A DNA stretch of 64,000 nt from Chitinophaga varians (GCF_014529945.1 NZ_JACVFB010000003.1:992001-1056000); one strand, 5' to 3'; positions 11,570 to 18,950 are shown, counted from the first letter of the stretch. Notes: generated by a model from the letters alone, not told the origin. Made by a program: numbers and translations.

Positions 11570-11573
11570 TTAT

Positions 11574-11771
11574 TTATTTTTTGAAAATTTCGTAATAGTG
11601 TGCCAACACAAAATTGGAAGCGGCGTCCATTCCCCAAACCAGTGCTGTAACAAAGAGGGTTGCTATCAACACGACCATGGTGGAGGACTGCAGTTCCTGC
11701 CAGGTAGGCCAGGATACTTTGTAGACCAACTCATGATAAGACTCGCGGAAGTAGTTTCTGATCTTATTCAT
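11574..11771 (-). CDS. secE: Preprotein translocase subunit SecE
   Basis: 65 aa with a single membrane helix (roughly residues 32-56), the usual short form. The amphipathic N-terminal segment contains the conserved W-P motif (ELVYKVSWPTWQELQ). It stabilises SecY in the Sec translocon. It is 4 bp upstream of nusG and follows tRNA-Trp. Confidence 0.95.
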   Translation of the reverse strand: MNKIRNYFRESYHELVYKVSWPTWQELQSSTMVVLIATLFVTALVWGMDAASNFVLAHYYEIFKK

Positions 11772-11868
11772 TCTGTAAAGTTAACGATTTATGGTCAATT
11801 GATTAAAGCCTAAAAATGGTTGAATTGTTTATTTTTTAATAATAACAATTCAACCATTTAATTAACCT

Positions 11869-11942
11869 TGGCACGGGTACTAGGATTCGAACCCAGATCA
11901 AAGGTTTTGGAGACCCGTATGCTACCGTTGCACCATACCCGT
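11869..11942 (-). tRNA. tRNA-Trp (CCA)
   Basis: The acceptor stem ACGGGTA/TACCCGT, D-arm GTGC/GCAT, anticodon loop CTCCAAA (anticodon CCA), T-arm CTGGG-TTCGAAT-CCTAG, discriminator G and an encoded 3' CCA are all visible on the minus strand. It lies between tuf and secE, the position it has in many Bacteroidota. Confidence 0.97.
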
Positions 11943-11946
11943 GTAT

Positions 11947-12027
11947 AAAGCCATTAGCTTTGAGCTTTCAGCAGTCAGCAAATATAATAATAAATCCTGA
12001 CATTTAATAGCCGAAGCTAATGGCTTT
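11947..12027. repeat. Inverted repeat between tuf and tRNA-Trp, AGCCATTAGC family
   Basis: AAAGCCATTAGCTT (11947-11960) and AAGCTAATGGCTTT (12014-12027) are a perfect 14-bp inverted repeat separated by 53 bp. The core matches the rpoB-rpoC spacer palindrome at 3086-3112. It may form a long hairpin in the tuf-tRNA-Trp transcript and could help processing, but a role is not shown. Confidence 0.65.
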
Positions 12028-12044
12028 TAGTATTTTAGAAATAC

Positions 12045-13232
12045 TTATTTGATAATTTCAGTAACCTGACCGGCACCTACTGTACGACCACCTTCGCGGA
12101 TAGCGAATTTCAGACCTTTATCCATAGCGATAGGCTGGATCAGTTTTACAGTCAGTGTAACGTTATCACCAGGCATTACCATTTCAACACCTGCAGGCAG
12201 TTCAACTTCACCAGTTACGTCAGTTGTACGGAAGTAGAACTGAGGACGGTATTTGTTGAAGAATGGAGTGTGACGGCCACCTTCTTCTTTGCTCAGTACG
12301 TAAACTTCGCATTTGAATTCAGTGTGCGGAGTGATGGAACCTGGTTTGCAGATAACCATACCACGACGGATCTGGTTTTTCTCAATACCACGCAGCAGCA
12401 GACCAGCGTTGTCACCAGCTTCACCTTCGTCCAGGAGTTTTTTGAACATTTCAACACCTGTACAAGTAGATTTCAGTGGTTCTTCCTGCAGACCTACGAT
12501 TTCAACGTTCTCACCAACTTTGATACGACCGCGTTCGATACGACCTGTAGCAACGGTACCACGACCTGTGATAGAGAATACGTCTTCTACGGACATCAGG
12601 AAGTCCTGATCAACCGGACGAGGAGGCAGCGGAATGTAAGAGTCAACCGCTTCCATCAGTTGGTCGATAGCGCCGATCCATTTGTCGTCACCAGCCAGAG
12701 CGCCGGTAGCAGAACCTTGGATAACAGGAACGTTATCACCGTCGAAACCATTGGAAGTCAGCAGGTCACGGATCTCGATCTCTACCAGTTCCAGCAGCTC
12801 AGGATCATCAACCAGGTCAACTTTGTTCATGAAAACAACGATACGAGGTACACCTACCTGGCGAGCCAGCAGGATGTGCTCTCTTGTTTGTGGCATAGGA
12901 CCGTCTGTAGCGGCAACCACCAGGATAGCACCGTCCATCTGGGCAGCACCGGTGATCATGTTTTTCACATAGTCAGCGTGACCAGGGCAGTCAACGTGAG
13001 CATAGTGACGGTTAGCTGTCTGATACTCTACGTGAGCTGTATTGATAGTGATACCTCTTTCTTTTTCTTCAGGAGCAGCATCGATCTCATCATAGCCTCT
13101 TTTCTCTGCCAGACCCTTGTTTGCCAAAATTGTGGTAATGGCAGCAGTCAAGGTAGTTTTACCGTGGTCCACGTGGCCGATGGTACCAATGTTTACGTGG
13201 GGTTTATCCCGCTTAAAGGTTTCTTTTGCCAT
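12045..13232 (-). CDS. tuf: Translation elongation factor Tu
   Basis: 395 aa. The GTPase motifs are complete: G1 [10 protein letters not shown]2 region [13 protein letters not shown]3 DCPGHADY, G4 NKVD, and the GSATGAL stretch. The C-terminal aminoacyl-tRNA binding region ends [17 protein letters not shown]. It carries aminoacyl-tRNA to the ribosome. It lies inside the tRNA operon, after five upstream tRNA or tRNA-like genes and before tRNA-Trp. Confidence 0.99.
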   Translation of the reverse strand: MAKETFKRDKPHVNIGTIGHVDHGKTTLTAAITTILANKGLAEKRGYDEIDAAPEEKERGITINTAHVEYQTANRHYAHVDCPGHADYVKNMITGAAQMDGAILVVAATDGPMPQTREHILLARQVGVPRIVVFMNKVDLVDDPELLELVEIEIRDLLTSNGFDGDNVPVIQGSATGALAGDDKWIGAIDQLMEAVDSYIPLPPRPVDQDFLMSVEDVFSITGRGTVATGRIERGRIKVGENVEIVGLQEEPLKSTCTGVEMFKKLLDEGEAGDNAGLLLRGIEKNQIRRGMVICKPGSITPHTEFKCEVYVLSKEEGGRHTPFFNKYRPQFYFRTTDVTGEVELPAGVEMVMPGDNVTLTVKLIQPIAMDKGLKFAIREGGRTVGAGQVTEIIK

Positions 13233-13307
13233 TGTATTTTCTTTTTAGATGGTTTGTAAAGATTGTATTGATAGTTGTTTTAAAAAAACGGCTTTTTACA
13301 AACTTGT

Positions 13308-13386
13308 ACCGCTGATGAGAATTGAACTCATGTCCTTCCCGATAAAGTAAAAATTGTGGGATGCTCTGCCATTGAGCTACAACGCT
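13308..13386 (-). tRNA. tRNA-like gene with an expanded anticodon arm (probable pseudo-tRNA)
   Basis: Read on the minus strand it has an acceptor stem AGCGTTG/CAGCGGT (one G-G mismatch and a T-G pair), a good D-arm (GCTC-AATGGCA-GAGC) and a good T-arm (ATGAG-TTCAATT-CTCAT). Where a 17-nt anticodon arm should be there are about 25 nt: TCCC, a 17-nt AT-rich loop, GGGA. No normal seven-base anticodon loop can be formed. The rest resembles the neighbouring tRNA-Thr(GGU), so it is probably a decayed duplicate. An unusual functional RNA cannot be excluded. It sits 75 bp before tuf. Confidence 0.55.
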
Positions 13387-13506
13387 AAGTTTATTTCGGA
13401 GTGCAGAATTAACAAATTCGAATCCGAAATCCGAATTTTATGGAGTGTATGTAGTGGCGAAGTGATCTCACTGCGACCGCGATGCTTCTCTTCTAAAATT
13501 CAAAAG

Positions 13507-13578
<72 letters not shown>

Positions 13579-13593
13579 TTGAAATTATATGCG

Positions 13594-13666
13594 AGCGGGA
13601 GACGAGGTTCGAACCCGCGACCTACAGCTTGGAAGGCTGTCGCTCTACCAACTGAGCTACTCCCGC
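13594..13666 (-). tRNA. tRNA-Gly (TCC)
   Basis: Acceptor GCGGGAG/CTCCCGC, D-arm GCTC-AGTTGGTA-GAGC, anticodon arm ACAGC-CTTCCAA-GCTGT (anticodon TCC) and T-arm GCGGG-TTCGAAC-CTCGT. CCA is not encoded. Its 3' end is 15 bp from tRNA-Thr(GGT). Confidence 0.96.
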
Positions 13667-13812
13667 ATACCGGACAATTCAGGACAGCAAGGTAATCACG
13701 CTGACTGAATCCTCCTGAATAAATTAAAGAACATAAAAGGCTGTTGTATCACAGGCACCGGGAAAATCTGTCAATCAACTCGAGAATTATTCTCACCTTC
13801 CACTCAACAACA

Positions 13813-13847
13813 TTGTTCCGCCTCTGCTAGGCGCAAAAGCGGAACAA
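13813..13847. repeat. Hairpin between tRNA-Gly and tRNA-Tyr
   Basis: TTGTTCCGC (13813-13821) pairs perfectly with GCGGAACAA (13839-13847), and an inner GCC/GGC can extend the fold. It lies 8 bp beyond the encoded 3' CCA of tRNA-Tyr in the tRNA transcript, with no T-run. It may be a processing signal or a spacer structure. Confidence 0.5.
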
Positions 13848-13854
13848 GCCGTTT

Positions 13855-13940
13855 TGGTGGGCAGGATAGGATTCGAACCTATGAAGTCGAAAGACAGCGG
13901 ATTTACAGTCCGCCCCATTTGGCCGCTCTGGAACCTGCCC
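13855..13940 (-). tRNA. tRNA-Tyr (GTA)
   Basis: Class II tRNA with a long variable arm. Acceptor GGGCAGG/CCTGCCC, anticodon arm GCGGA-CTGTAAA-TCCGC (anticodon GTA), T-arm ATAGG-TTCGAAT-CCTAT, discriminator A and an encoded CCA. Confidence 0.96.
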
Positions 13941-14013
13941 TTTTTTGAAATTTCGAAATTTGGTTATTTTGAAATTTAAAAATTTTAAAATAGCTAAATA
14001 TCAAAATTTGATG

Positions 14014-14087
14014 AGCCAGCAGAGGGATTCGAACCCCCGACCCACTGATTACAAATCAGTAGCTCTGGCCAACTGAGCTATGCTGGC
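14014..14087 (-). tRNA. tRNA-Thr (TGT)
   Basis: Acceptor GCCAGCA/TGCTGGC, D-arm GCTC-AGTTGGCCA-GAGC, anticodon arm ACTGA-TTTGTAA-TCAGT (anticodon TGT) and T-arm CGGGG-TTCGAAT-CCCTC. CCA is not encoded. It is the first gene of the tRNA-tuf operon, about 50 bp downstream of promoter P2. Confidence 0.95.
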
Positions 14088-14136
14088 ATCTTTCAAAAAA
14101 CATTCTTTCAAAAAAGTAACTCGTTGAAAGAGAGCG

Positions 14137-14166
14137 CAAAATTAAGCGATTTTTTCAAATCTCAAA
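14137..14166 (-). promoter_or_regulatory. Promoter P2 of the tRNA-tuf operon
   Basis: On the minus strand TTTG (14166-14163), an 18-bp spacer and TAATTTTG (14144-14137) match the Bacteroidota promoter. The start would be near 14131, about 44 nt before the first tRNA. Confidence 0.65.
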
Positions 14167-14237
14167 ATCTTTTTTTCAGTTTGTTACAAATATTTAAAAA
14201 TTTATCTGTCTCCCTGAAAACGCCCTACCATAAAGAA

Positions 14238-14308
14238 CTTTGCTACCTTTACCGACCCTCTTTTTGAATCGGGATGGCAAAGGTAGCAAAGAGATTAATA
14301 TTTCCAAA
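14238..14308 (-). promoter_or_regulatory. Promoter P1 of the tRNA-tuf operon, within an inverted repeat
   Basis: TTTG (14308-14305), exactly 19 bp, TACCTTTG (14285-14278) is a full consensus promoter on the minus strand. The -7 box lies in one arm of a perfect 13-bp inverted repeat, CTTTGCTACCTTT (14238-14250) and AAAGGTAGCAAAG (14279-14291). The element sits after hpf, so the repeat could also act in ending the hpf transcript, though no good T-run follows. Confidence 0.6.
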
Positions 14309-14322
14309 ATTATTTTAAAAAA

Positions 14323-14622
14323 TTATTGAAATTTCTTTTCCTTTTGTCGTTTTACCTGGTTGACTAAGGAATCAAATGCAAGATCAAAGGACTCTTCAAA
14401 GGATTTGGATTCATGCTTTACAAAGAGGTCCTGGCGGGGAATTCGTACTCTTATTTCGGCAATTTTATCTTTAACCTGATGCGCTAAATTATCCAATTTT
14501 AAAAATACATCCACACTGACAATCCGGTCATAAAAAGTGTTCAGTTTCTGCAGTTTCTTATTCACGTGATCAATCAGTTTTGAATCAGCATCAAAATGCA
14601 CAGTTTGAATTTGAACGTTCAT
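14323..14622 (-). CDS. hpf: Ribosome hibernation promoting factor, short form (HPF/RaiA family)
   Basis: 99 aa, the size of the short HPF/YfiA class without the long C-terminal dimerisation domain. The sequence shows the family pattern: MNVQIQTVHFDADSKLIDHV, a basic helix, then FEESFDLAFDSLVNQVKRQKEK. It binds the decoding region of stationary-phase ribosomes. It lies between a XerC-like gene and the tRNA operon; the spacer on either side shows no clear promoter of its own. Confidence 0.9.
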   Translation of the reverse strand: MNVQIQTVHFDADSKLIDHVNKKLQKLNTFYDRIVSVDVFLKLDNLAHQVKDKIAEIRVRIPRQDLFVKHESKSFEESFDLAFDSLVNQVKRQKEKKFQ

Positions 14623-14785
14623 AGCACTAATTTTTTAAATATTTAACAATCTAGGTTATAGTGTGTAAACTATGGTCATAGGCATTCTCTTGGTTGTGAA
14701 AGAACTTCTGTATTAAATATACTCACTTTTGTAATTCAATGCTATTCTAACGCGTAATATTTTGTTAAAATGAAAAAATATTGCA

Positions 14786-15775
14786 CTAAGCCTTCGGGTG
14801 CGCCTGCTGATATACCTTCTTCAACTGCTCAATGGTCGTATGCGTGTAAATCTGCGTAGACGTGAGACTGGCGTGGCCTAACAGGTCCTTGACGGCCTTC
14901 AGGTCGGCCCCGTTATTAGTAAGATGTGTAGCGAAAGTATGCCGCAGCAAATGCGGGCTTTTTTTCTTGTACGTGGTGATTTCATGCTCCGTCAGATACT
15001 TGCGCACCATCAGGTATACATACTTCGGATACAGCCGCTGACCGCTATGGGGATGCACCAGCAATACGCCCGGCTCAAACTCTTCCAGTTCGCGACGCTT
15101 CTGCTCCATATAAGCAGTTATCTGCGTGCTAAGCCTGCTGCTGATCGGGATGATACGCTCCTTCCCTCCTTTTCCCATTACTTTGATCGAGAGGTTGCCT
15201 TTATCTACCCGGGATTCCTGCAGGGAGATCAGCTCCGACAAACGAATGCCTGTCTGATAAAAGATCTCAAATATCAGTCGGTGGGTCTCCCCTTCAAAGT
15301 CGTCGGAAAATATAAAGGGAGTGGTCACCGATGCGGGGCTGCGGTTATCTTCCAGCGCCTTCATTCCTTTCTCATCGATAAATCCGGGCAGGCGGCGGCT
15401 GATTTTGGGCGCAACGACCTTCGCCATGGGAGTCTGTTGCAGCAGCTCCTGGCGTATACAGAATTTGAAGAAGGATTTCAGGGTGGAGATTTTGCGGTTC
15501 ACGCTCTTGGCTGTCATGGCATCTTCCATGAGGCCGGCCAACCAGCTGCGCACCATGACATGCGTAATGTCTCCAATGGTCACTTGACCATAGGCAGCCG
15601 TAGTATAATCAAAAAATTGAAGGAGATCATTGCGATAAGCGGTGCAGGTGTGCTCTGAGTATCGCTTTTCGAGCTGAATGTAGGAGATGAATCGCTCGGC
15701 TAAGGAATATAGTACTTCGTTCAACGCAAAAAGATTGATGATTGTAAAGTTATTAAATAACCTTACAATCATCAA
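14786..15775 (-). CDS. xerC: Tyrosine recombinase XerC/XerD-like
   Basis: 329 aa as opened. An N-terminal SAM-like DNA-binding domain (about residues 22-110) is followed by the catalytic domain. The tyrosine recombinase residues are all present: Arg178 in TGIRLSE, Lys in GKGGKER (about 202-205), His275 and Arg278 in HLLRH, His301 in LGHAS and Tyr310 in QIYTH. It resolves chromosome dimers at dif sites. The first 15-20 residues look atypical, so the true start may be further in. It sits between hpf and rpsU, with no phage or integron genes nearby, so it is a housekeeping Xer rather than an integrase. Confidence 0.88.
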   Translation of the reverse strand: MMIVRLFNNFTIINLFALNEVLYSLAERFISYIQLEKRYSEHTCTAYRNDLLQFFDYTTAAYGQVTIGDITHVMVRSWLAGLMEDAMTAKSVNRKISTLKSFFKFCIRQELLQQTPMAKVVAPKISRRLPGFIDEKGMKALEDNRSPASVTTPFIFSDDFEGETHRLIFEIFYQTGIRLSELISLQESRVDKGNLSIKVMGKGGKERIIPISSRLSTQITAYMEQKRRELEEFEPGVLLVHPHSGQRLYPKYVYLMVRKYLTEHEITTYKKKSPHLLRHTFATHLTNNGADLKAVKDLLGHASLTSTQIYTHTTIEQLKKVYQQAHPKA

Positions 15776-15813
15776 ATATTTTGAGTTGGTAAGCCAGTGA
15801 CGGCTACAACATA

Positions 15814-16011
15814 TTATGCTTCCAATTTACCACTGGCCAGCTGTTGTTTATAAACAGCTTTCAACACCTCTGTACGGCGTTTAACAGATGGTTTAGTAAA
15901 AGACTGGCGTGATCTGAGTTGCAGCAGGATACGTGCTTTCTCAAATTTCTTTTTATATTTTTTAAGCGCCTTGTCTATGTTTTCGCAATCTTTAGAATCA
16001 ATGATCAACAT
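15814..16011 (-). CDS. rpsU: 30S ribosomal protein S21
   Basis: 65 aa. Basic helical protein with the S21 pattern (CENIDKALKKYKKKFEKARIL, then RSRQSFTKPSVKRR). It helps 30S subunits bind mRNA. A consensus promoter lies at 16040-16070, and the gene is upstream of the xerC-like gene in the same direction, 38 bp apart, so the two may be cotranscribed. Confidence 0.96.
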   Translation of the reverse strand: MLIIDSKDCENIDKALKKYKKKFEKARILLQLRSRQSFTKPSVKRRTEVLKAVYKQQLASGKLEA

Positions 16012-16039
16012 AATTTTTGCCTCTTATTTTTTAGGAATG

Positions 16040-16070
16040 CAAAGATAACACAACATTTTATAAAAACAAA
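16040..16070 (-). promoter_or_regulatory. Promoter of rpsU
   Basis: TTTG (16070-16067), exactly 19 bp, TATCTTTG (16047-16040) on the minus strand is a full Bacteroidota promoter match about 30 bp before the rpsU start codon. Confidence 0.75.
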
Positions 16071-16516
16071 AACCAAACAGGTTTTGATTTTCTTTTTTCT
16101 TCTCCCCTTTTAAATACCGGCTTTAAATACCGGGAAATGAAGGGCTTACAACCCGGAGAAAAAGCTTTTCCAGCCAATAAAAACAGGACCGCTGTCTTAA
16201 GCCGGGACTGTATACGGGAAGTTAGCTATTGGTACAGCAACCGACATTCAGCCAATGCAGTCCACCTTCCATTAGCCCGGCCAGCCTTCCATTTGCCTGT
16301 TGTCAGCAACAGCCCTTTTGGTAAGCGGTAACCGGAACTCACCGGTGGCCACTGCCTCCATCCCTGACATTCCAGCGGGAGCTGAACGGCCCAACGGCAG
16401 CAGCATCCGAACGCAAACGGGAAACCCTTCTCATCCGGCTTACTTCCAGGGACGTGCAGGCATGAAGCAAATGGCCCATAACCACCGGCCCCATACGGTT
16501 GTCCGTGATTTCCGTC
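16071..16516. other. Intergenic stretch without a recognisable gene
   Basis: About 450 bp between the rpsU promoter and the stop of the S24 repressor gene. It is richer in G and C than other spacers in the window. Short frames exist on both strands, but none resembles a known protein, has a convincing start or shows a promoter. A near-direct repeat TAAATACCGG occurs at 16111-16120 and 16124-16133. It may be a decayed gene. Confidence 0.5.
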
Positions 16517-17269
16517 TTAGTCTTTGATTTTCTTTTTCAGCAGGCTGACCTGGTCCTGAAGGTGGCTGACCATATCGGCCAGATGGTTAACACTCATGCG
16601 GCTCTGCTGGTTGGATTTGCTGATGACCGCATCCGACTGCCACAATTCCAGTACCTCTTCCATCTCTACCGGATAAGGTTCAAACTGGGGGTTATCTGAT
16701 ACCAGTGTGATCCTGGACTTGGCGCGGTTGCTTTTCAGCACCCTTTTGAAGACAATGCCTTCGCGGGAGGTCACCACCACGTAAGTTTCGTTGTTTTTAA
16801 TCTCCTCCCATCCGTCTACTTTGTGACAAACGATCACAGAGCCGGAAGGAACGGGCAACATGGAATCCCCGGCAATTTCAAAAGCCCGGTAGTCGCCTGC
16901 GCCCAGCATGGGGAGGGTAAACGTATTCAGTTCCTCGATAAACTCGTCGTCATTATAACCGGCCAGGTAACCGGCAGCAGCTTTTACCGGCACAAACTGG
17001 ATAGCCTGACGGGCGTTGCCCAGCTTTTGCTGGCGGCGCTTTTCCAGGAAACTGTCTTTCTGGGAGCCCAGGTCACGGCGAAGCAAATCATCAATGGAAA
17101 CCCGGAACATGTCACTTACCTGTTCCAGTACTTCCGTACGAGGTTCCGCACGTTCTTCTTCATAAGCACCCAGCAGGGAACGCTTGATGCCCAGTTTGTC
17201 TGCAAACTCCTGTTGCGTCCAGCCTTTTTGCTTACGCAGATATTTTAAATTCTGGCATACTACGGACAT
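16517..17269 (-). CDS. LexA-like XRE/S24 transcriptional repressor (self-cleaving type)
   Basis: 250 aa. An N-terminal XRE helix-turn-helix (residues 6-60, WTQQEFADKLGIKRSLLGAYE) is joined to a peptidase S24 domain. The LexA-type cleavage site Ala99-Gly100 (VKAAAGYLAGY), catalytic Ser136 (AGDSMLP) and Lys175 (IVFKRVL) are all present. A coiled C-terminal tail (225-250) is extra. Proteins of this form repress promoters until RecA filaments trigger self-cleavage. Its own promoter and that of the nearby dinB-dnaE2 operon each carry two CTAA-N5-TTAG palindromes, so it probably represses itself and the polymerase operon. Function is inferred from motifs and shared sites. Confidence 0.85.
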   Translation of the reverse strand: MSVVCQNLKYLRKQKGWTQQEFADKLGIKRSLLGAYEEERAEPRTEVLEQVSDMFRVSIDDLLRRDLGSQKDSFLEKRRQQKLGNARQAIQFVPVKAAAGYLAGYNDDEFIEELNTFTLPMLGAGDYRAFEIAGDSMLPVPSGSVIVCHKVDGWEEIKNNETYVVVTSREGIVFKRVLKSNRAKSRITLVSDNPQFEPYPVEMEEVLELWQSDAVISKSNQQSRMSVNHLADMVSHLQDQVSLLKKKIKD

Positions 17270-17272
17270 AAC

Positions 17273-17329
17273 CTAAATAATTTAGTACCTTGCTAACAAA
17301 ATTAGCAAATAATTTTATAAAATACCAAA
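17273..17329 (-). promoter_or_regulatory. Promoter and two operators of the S24 repressor gene
   Basis: On the minus strand TTTG (17329-17326) and TAATTTTG (17304-17297) form a promoter with a 21-bp spacer. Two 13-bp palindromes of the form CTAA-N5-TTAG lie here: CTAA-CAAAA-TTAG (17293-17305), covering the -7 box, and CTAA-ATAAT-TTAG (17273-17285), between the start site and the ATG at 17269. Their centres are 20 bp apart, about two helical turns. This layout fits repression of the gene by its own product. Confidence 0.7.
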
Positions 17330-17377
17330 TATATTCAAGCCGCTTCGCTTATTTTTGCCCGGTAAAATCAACTTGTT

Positions 17378-17824
17378 ATGGTACATCTACATTCCATTCT
17401 GAGATGGGCAATCGTATTAGCTGGGCTTTGGGCAGTAATCCGCGCCTTTAAAGGCGTATCCGGAAAAACACCCTTTACAGTGGCCGACAATAAAGCGGGA
17501 CTGTTCTTCATGATCTTCTGTGATATTCAGCTGCTGGTGGGACTGCTGTTATATTTTGTATTTAGCGAAAAAGCAAAAGCCGGACTCGCTAACATGGGCG
17601 CTGCCATGAAGGATCCTGTTGCTCGCTTTTTCACGGTAGAACATACCCTGATGGCTGTGATTGCCATTGCCCTGGTGCATATCGGTAAATCCAAAGTTAA
17701 AAAAGCAACCTCAGATGCCCAGAAACACAAGCTGGCCCTTATATTCTACGGGATCGCATTTATTCTGATACTGGCACTCATTCCCTGGCCTTTCCGTCAG
17801 GCTTTAGGTGCAAACTGGTACTAA
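17378..17824 (+). CDS. Conserved four-helix membrane protein
   Basis: 148 aa with four predicted membrane helices (about residues 5-24, 41-62, 88-104, 122-140). Histidines near the membrane (LHSILRW at the N-terminus, VEHTLMAV and LVHIGK in the third helix) are reminiscent of small haem-binding b-type cytochrome proteins, but no firm family is recognised. A possible -7 box (TATTTTTG) lies about 25 bp upstream. It faces away from the S24 repressor gene and converges on the SdpI-like gene, sharing a strong terminator with it. Confidence 0.7.
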   Translation: MVHLHSILRWAIVLAGLWAVIRAFKGVSGKTPFTVADNKAGLFFMIFCDIQLLVGLLLYFVFSEKAKAGLANMGAAMKDPVARFFTVEHTLMAVIAIALVHIGKSKVKKATSDAQKHKLALIFYGIAFILILALIPWPFRQALGANWY

Positions 17825-17842
17825 GCACAACGTATTACACAT

Positions 17843-17877
17843 GAAAATGGCGGTCAGTTGACCGCCATTTTCTTTTT
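17843..17877. terminator. Bidirectional terminator between convergent membrane-protein genes
   Basis: GAAAATGGCGGTCA (17843-17856) and TGACCGCCATTTTC (17859-17872) are a perfect 14-bp inverted repeat followed by TTTTTG on the plus strand and flanked by an A/T run on the other. It can serve both converging genes. Confidence 0.85.
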
Positions 17878-17904
17878 GTTATTGATTGACCACTATGAAT
17901 AACC

Positions 17905-18570
17905 TTATCCTTTGTCCTTGTTATATAACCGGAACGAATAAATGTACGGCAGTGCTGCCAATACAATCGCCGCGAAGAAGATCAGGAACACCCCGGTAAC
18001 AAGCGACAGAAAAAAACCTGCAATCATCATCACTACTCCGGCACTCACCCAAAGGGTCCCGGCCATGCGGTGGGTCTCCCTCCAGATATCCTTGTTCTGC
18101 AATGTCCAGGGCGTTCGCACGCCCACGTAGTGGTTCGGTTCCAGCTGCAGCTTCCACAAATATAGTCCTATCGCAGCAATCAACAAACCCACTCCCACAA
18201 ATGCCCAGCGTTCCATCGCAAAAGGCCGTGCCTGGCTCACCATAAAAATAATGATGCAGGTAAATAATGCCAGATAAGTATGTATGATGAAACGAATCCG
18301 GTAGAATTCACGCTGTTCCACATTGGCCAGCGCGGGACTGTCTTCCTCCGTTTTTGGAATAAAACGGAACAACGCATAGATCAATGCATTGGTCACAAAC
18401 AGGAAAATCATCAGCAACAGAAAAGCAGTTCTGCCTTCAGCCTGTTCAGACACGCTCTGGTCGGTTGGAATTACTGCAGGAAGGCTGTTCCAGATGATGG
18501 CCAGATAAGCCATGGGCAGGAGTAACAAAGCCAGGATAAATATTTCCTTCGAAGCTTTGGTCTGTTTCAT
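17905..18570 (-). CDS. SdpI-family membrane protein with DUF1648-like N-terminus
   Basis: 221 aa with six or seven membrane helices. The C-terminal half carries the SdpI signature: NHYVGVRTPWTL, then IWRETHRMAG. In Bacillus, SdpI gives immunity to the SdpC toxin; in other bacteria homologues are general membrane proteins of unknown role. There is no toxin gene beside it here. A possible -7 box (TAACTTTG, 18672-18665) lies about 95 bp upstream on the minus strand. Confidence 0.8.
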   Translation of the reverse strand: MKQTKASKEIFILALLLLPMAYLAIIWNSLPAVIPTDQSVSEQAEGRTAFLLLMIFLFVTNALIYALFRFIPKTEEDSPALANVEQREFYRIRFIIHTYLALFTCIIIFMVSQARPFAMERWAFVGVGLLIAAIGLYLWKLQLEPNHYVGVRTPWTLQNKDIWRETHRMAGTLWVSAGVVMMIAGFFLSLVTGVFLIFFAAIVLAALPYIYSFRLYNKDKG

Positions 18571-18712
18571 GGGATGATGGTTTAAAGATGAACATTCACT
18601 CTTTTCTTATTCCTTCATTTCCATTCGCTTATATACTACAGATGGCCCCTCGGATATGTTGTATCAAAGTTAGGAAAATTGAAAGTGGGGATAAAATTTG
18701 AATAAATGAATA

Positions 18713-18751
18713 CTAATAATTTTAGCAAAACTAAATTATTTAGTACCTTTG
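18713..18751 (+). promoter_or_regulatory. Promoter and two operators of the dinB-dnaE2 operon
   Basis: Two 13-bp palindromes CTAA-N5-TTAG lie in tandem, CTAA-TAATT-TTAG (18713-18725) and CTAA-ATTAT-TTAG (18731-18743), with centres 18 bp apart. The second abuts the -7 box TACCTTTG (18744-18751). Together they cover the -33 and spacer region. The same palindrome is doubled on the S24 repressor promoter, and the flank TTTAGTACCTT is also shared. This is the strongest regulatory signal in the window. Confidence 0.75.
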
Positions 18752-18774
18752 TAACAGATCGAGTGATTACGGCT

Positions 18775-18823
18775 GGCAGGCCCTGCTGATCACTATCCGT
18801 GCCGACCCTTCGCCCGGCCTGCC
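18775..18823 (+). promoter_or_regulatory. Hairpin in the dinB leader
   Basis: GGCAGGCC (18775-18782) and GGCCTGCC (18816-18823) are a perfect inverted repeat with a 33-nt loop, within the first 70 nt of the predicted dinB transcript. Role unknown. Confidence 0.4.
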
Positions 18824-18851
18824 ATCCGCTTATCGCTTGCAAATCCGGAGA

Positions 18852-18950
18852 ATGGTCCTATTCGATTTGAAATATCATCGTAGTACGGAGGAGGAAATTC
18901 CGATGGAGAAAATGATCGCCATTCGGGTTGGGAATAGCCATCATTCCTAA
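18852..18950 (+). CDS. Possible 32-codon leader ORF upstream of dinB
   Basis: An open frame starting MVLFDLKYHRS and ending VGNSHHS lies between the operator region and dinB, 10 bp before the dinB ATG. An internal ATG at 18903 is preceded by GGAGGAGGAA, an unusually good Shine-Dalgarno for this phylum, and gives a 15-residue alternative. No family is recognised. It may be a leader peptide, a remnant of an ImuA-type gene, or chance. Confidence 0.3.
   Translation: MVLFDLKYHRSTEEEIPMEKMIAIRVGNSHHS

Noticed and set aside
14786-15775. Phage or integron integrase
   Set aside because: Sits between hpf and rpsU with no attachment site, phage or cassette genes; XerC/D-type length and motifs fit a housekeeping role.
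16137-16527. Two overlapping plus-strand frames of 64 and 75 codons
   Set aside because: No recognisable domain, no promoter, and the second runs into the end of the opposing repressor gene.
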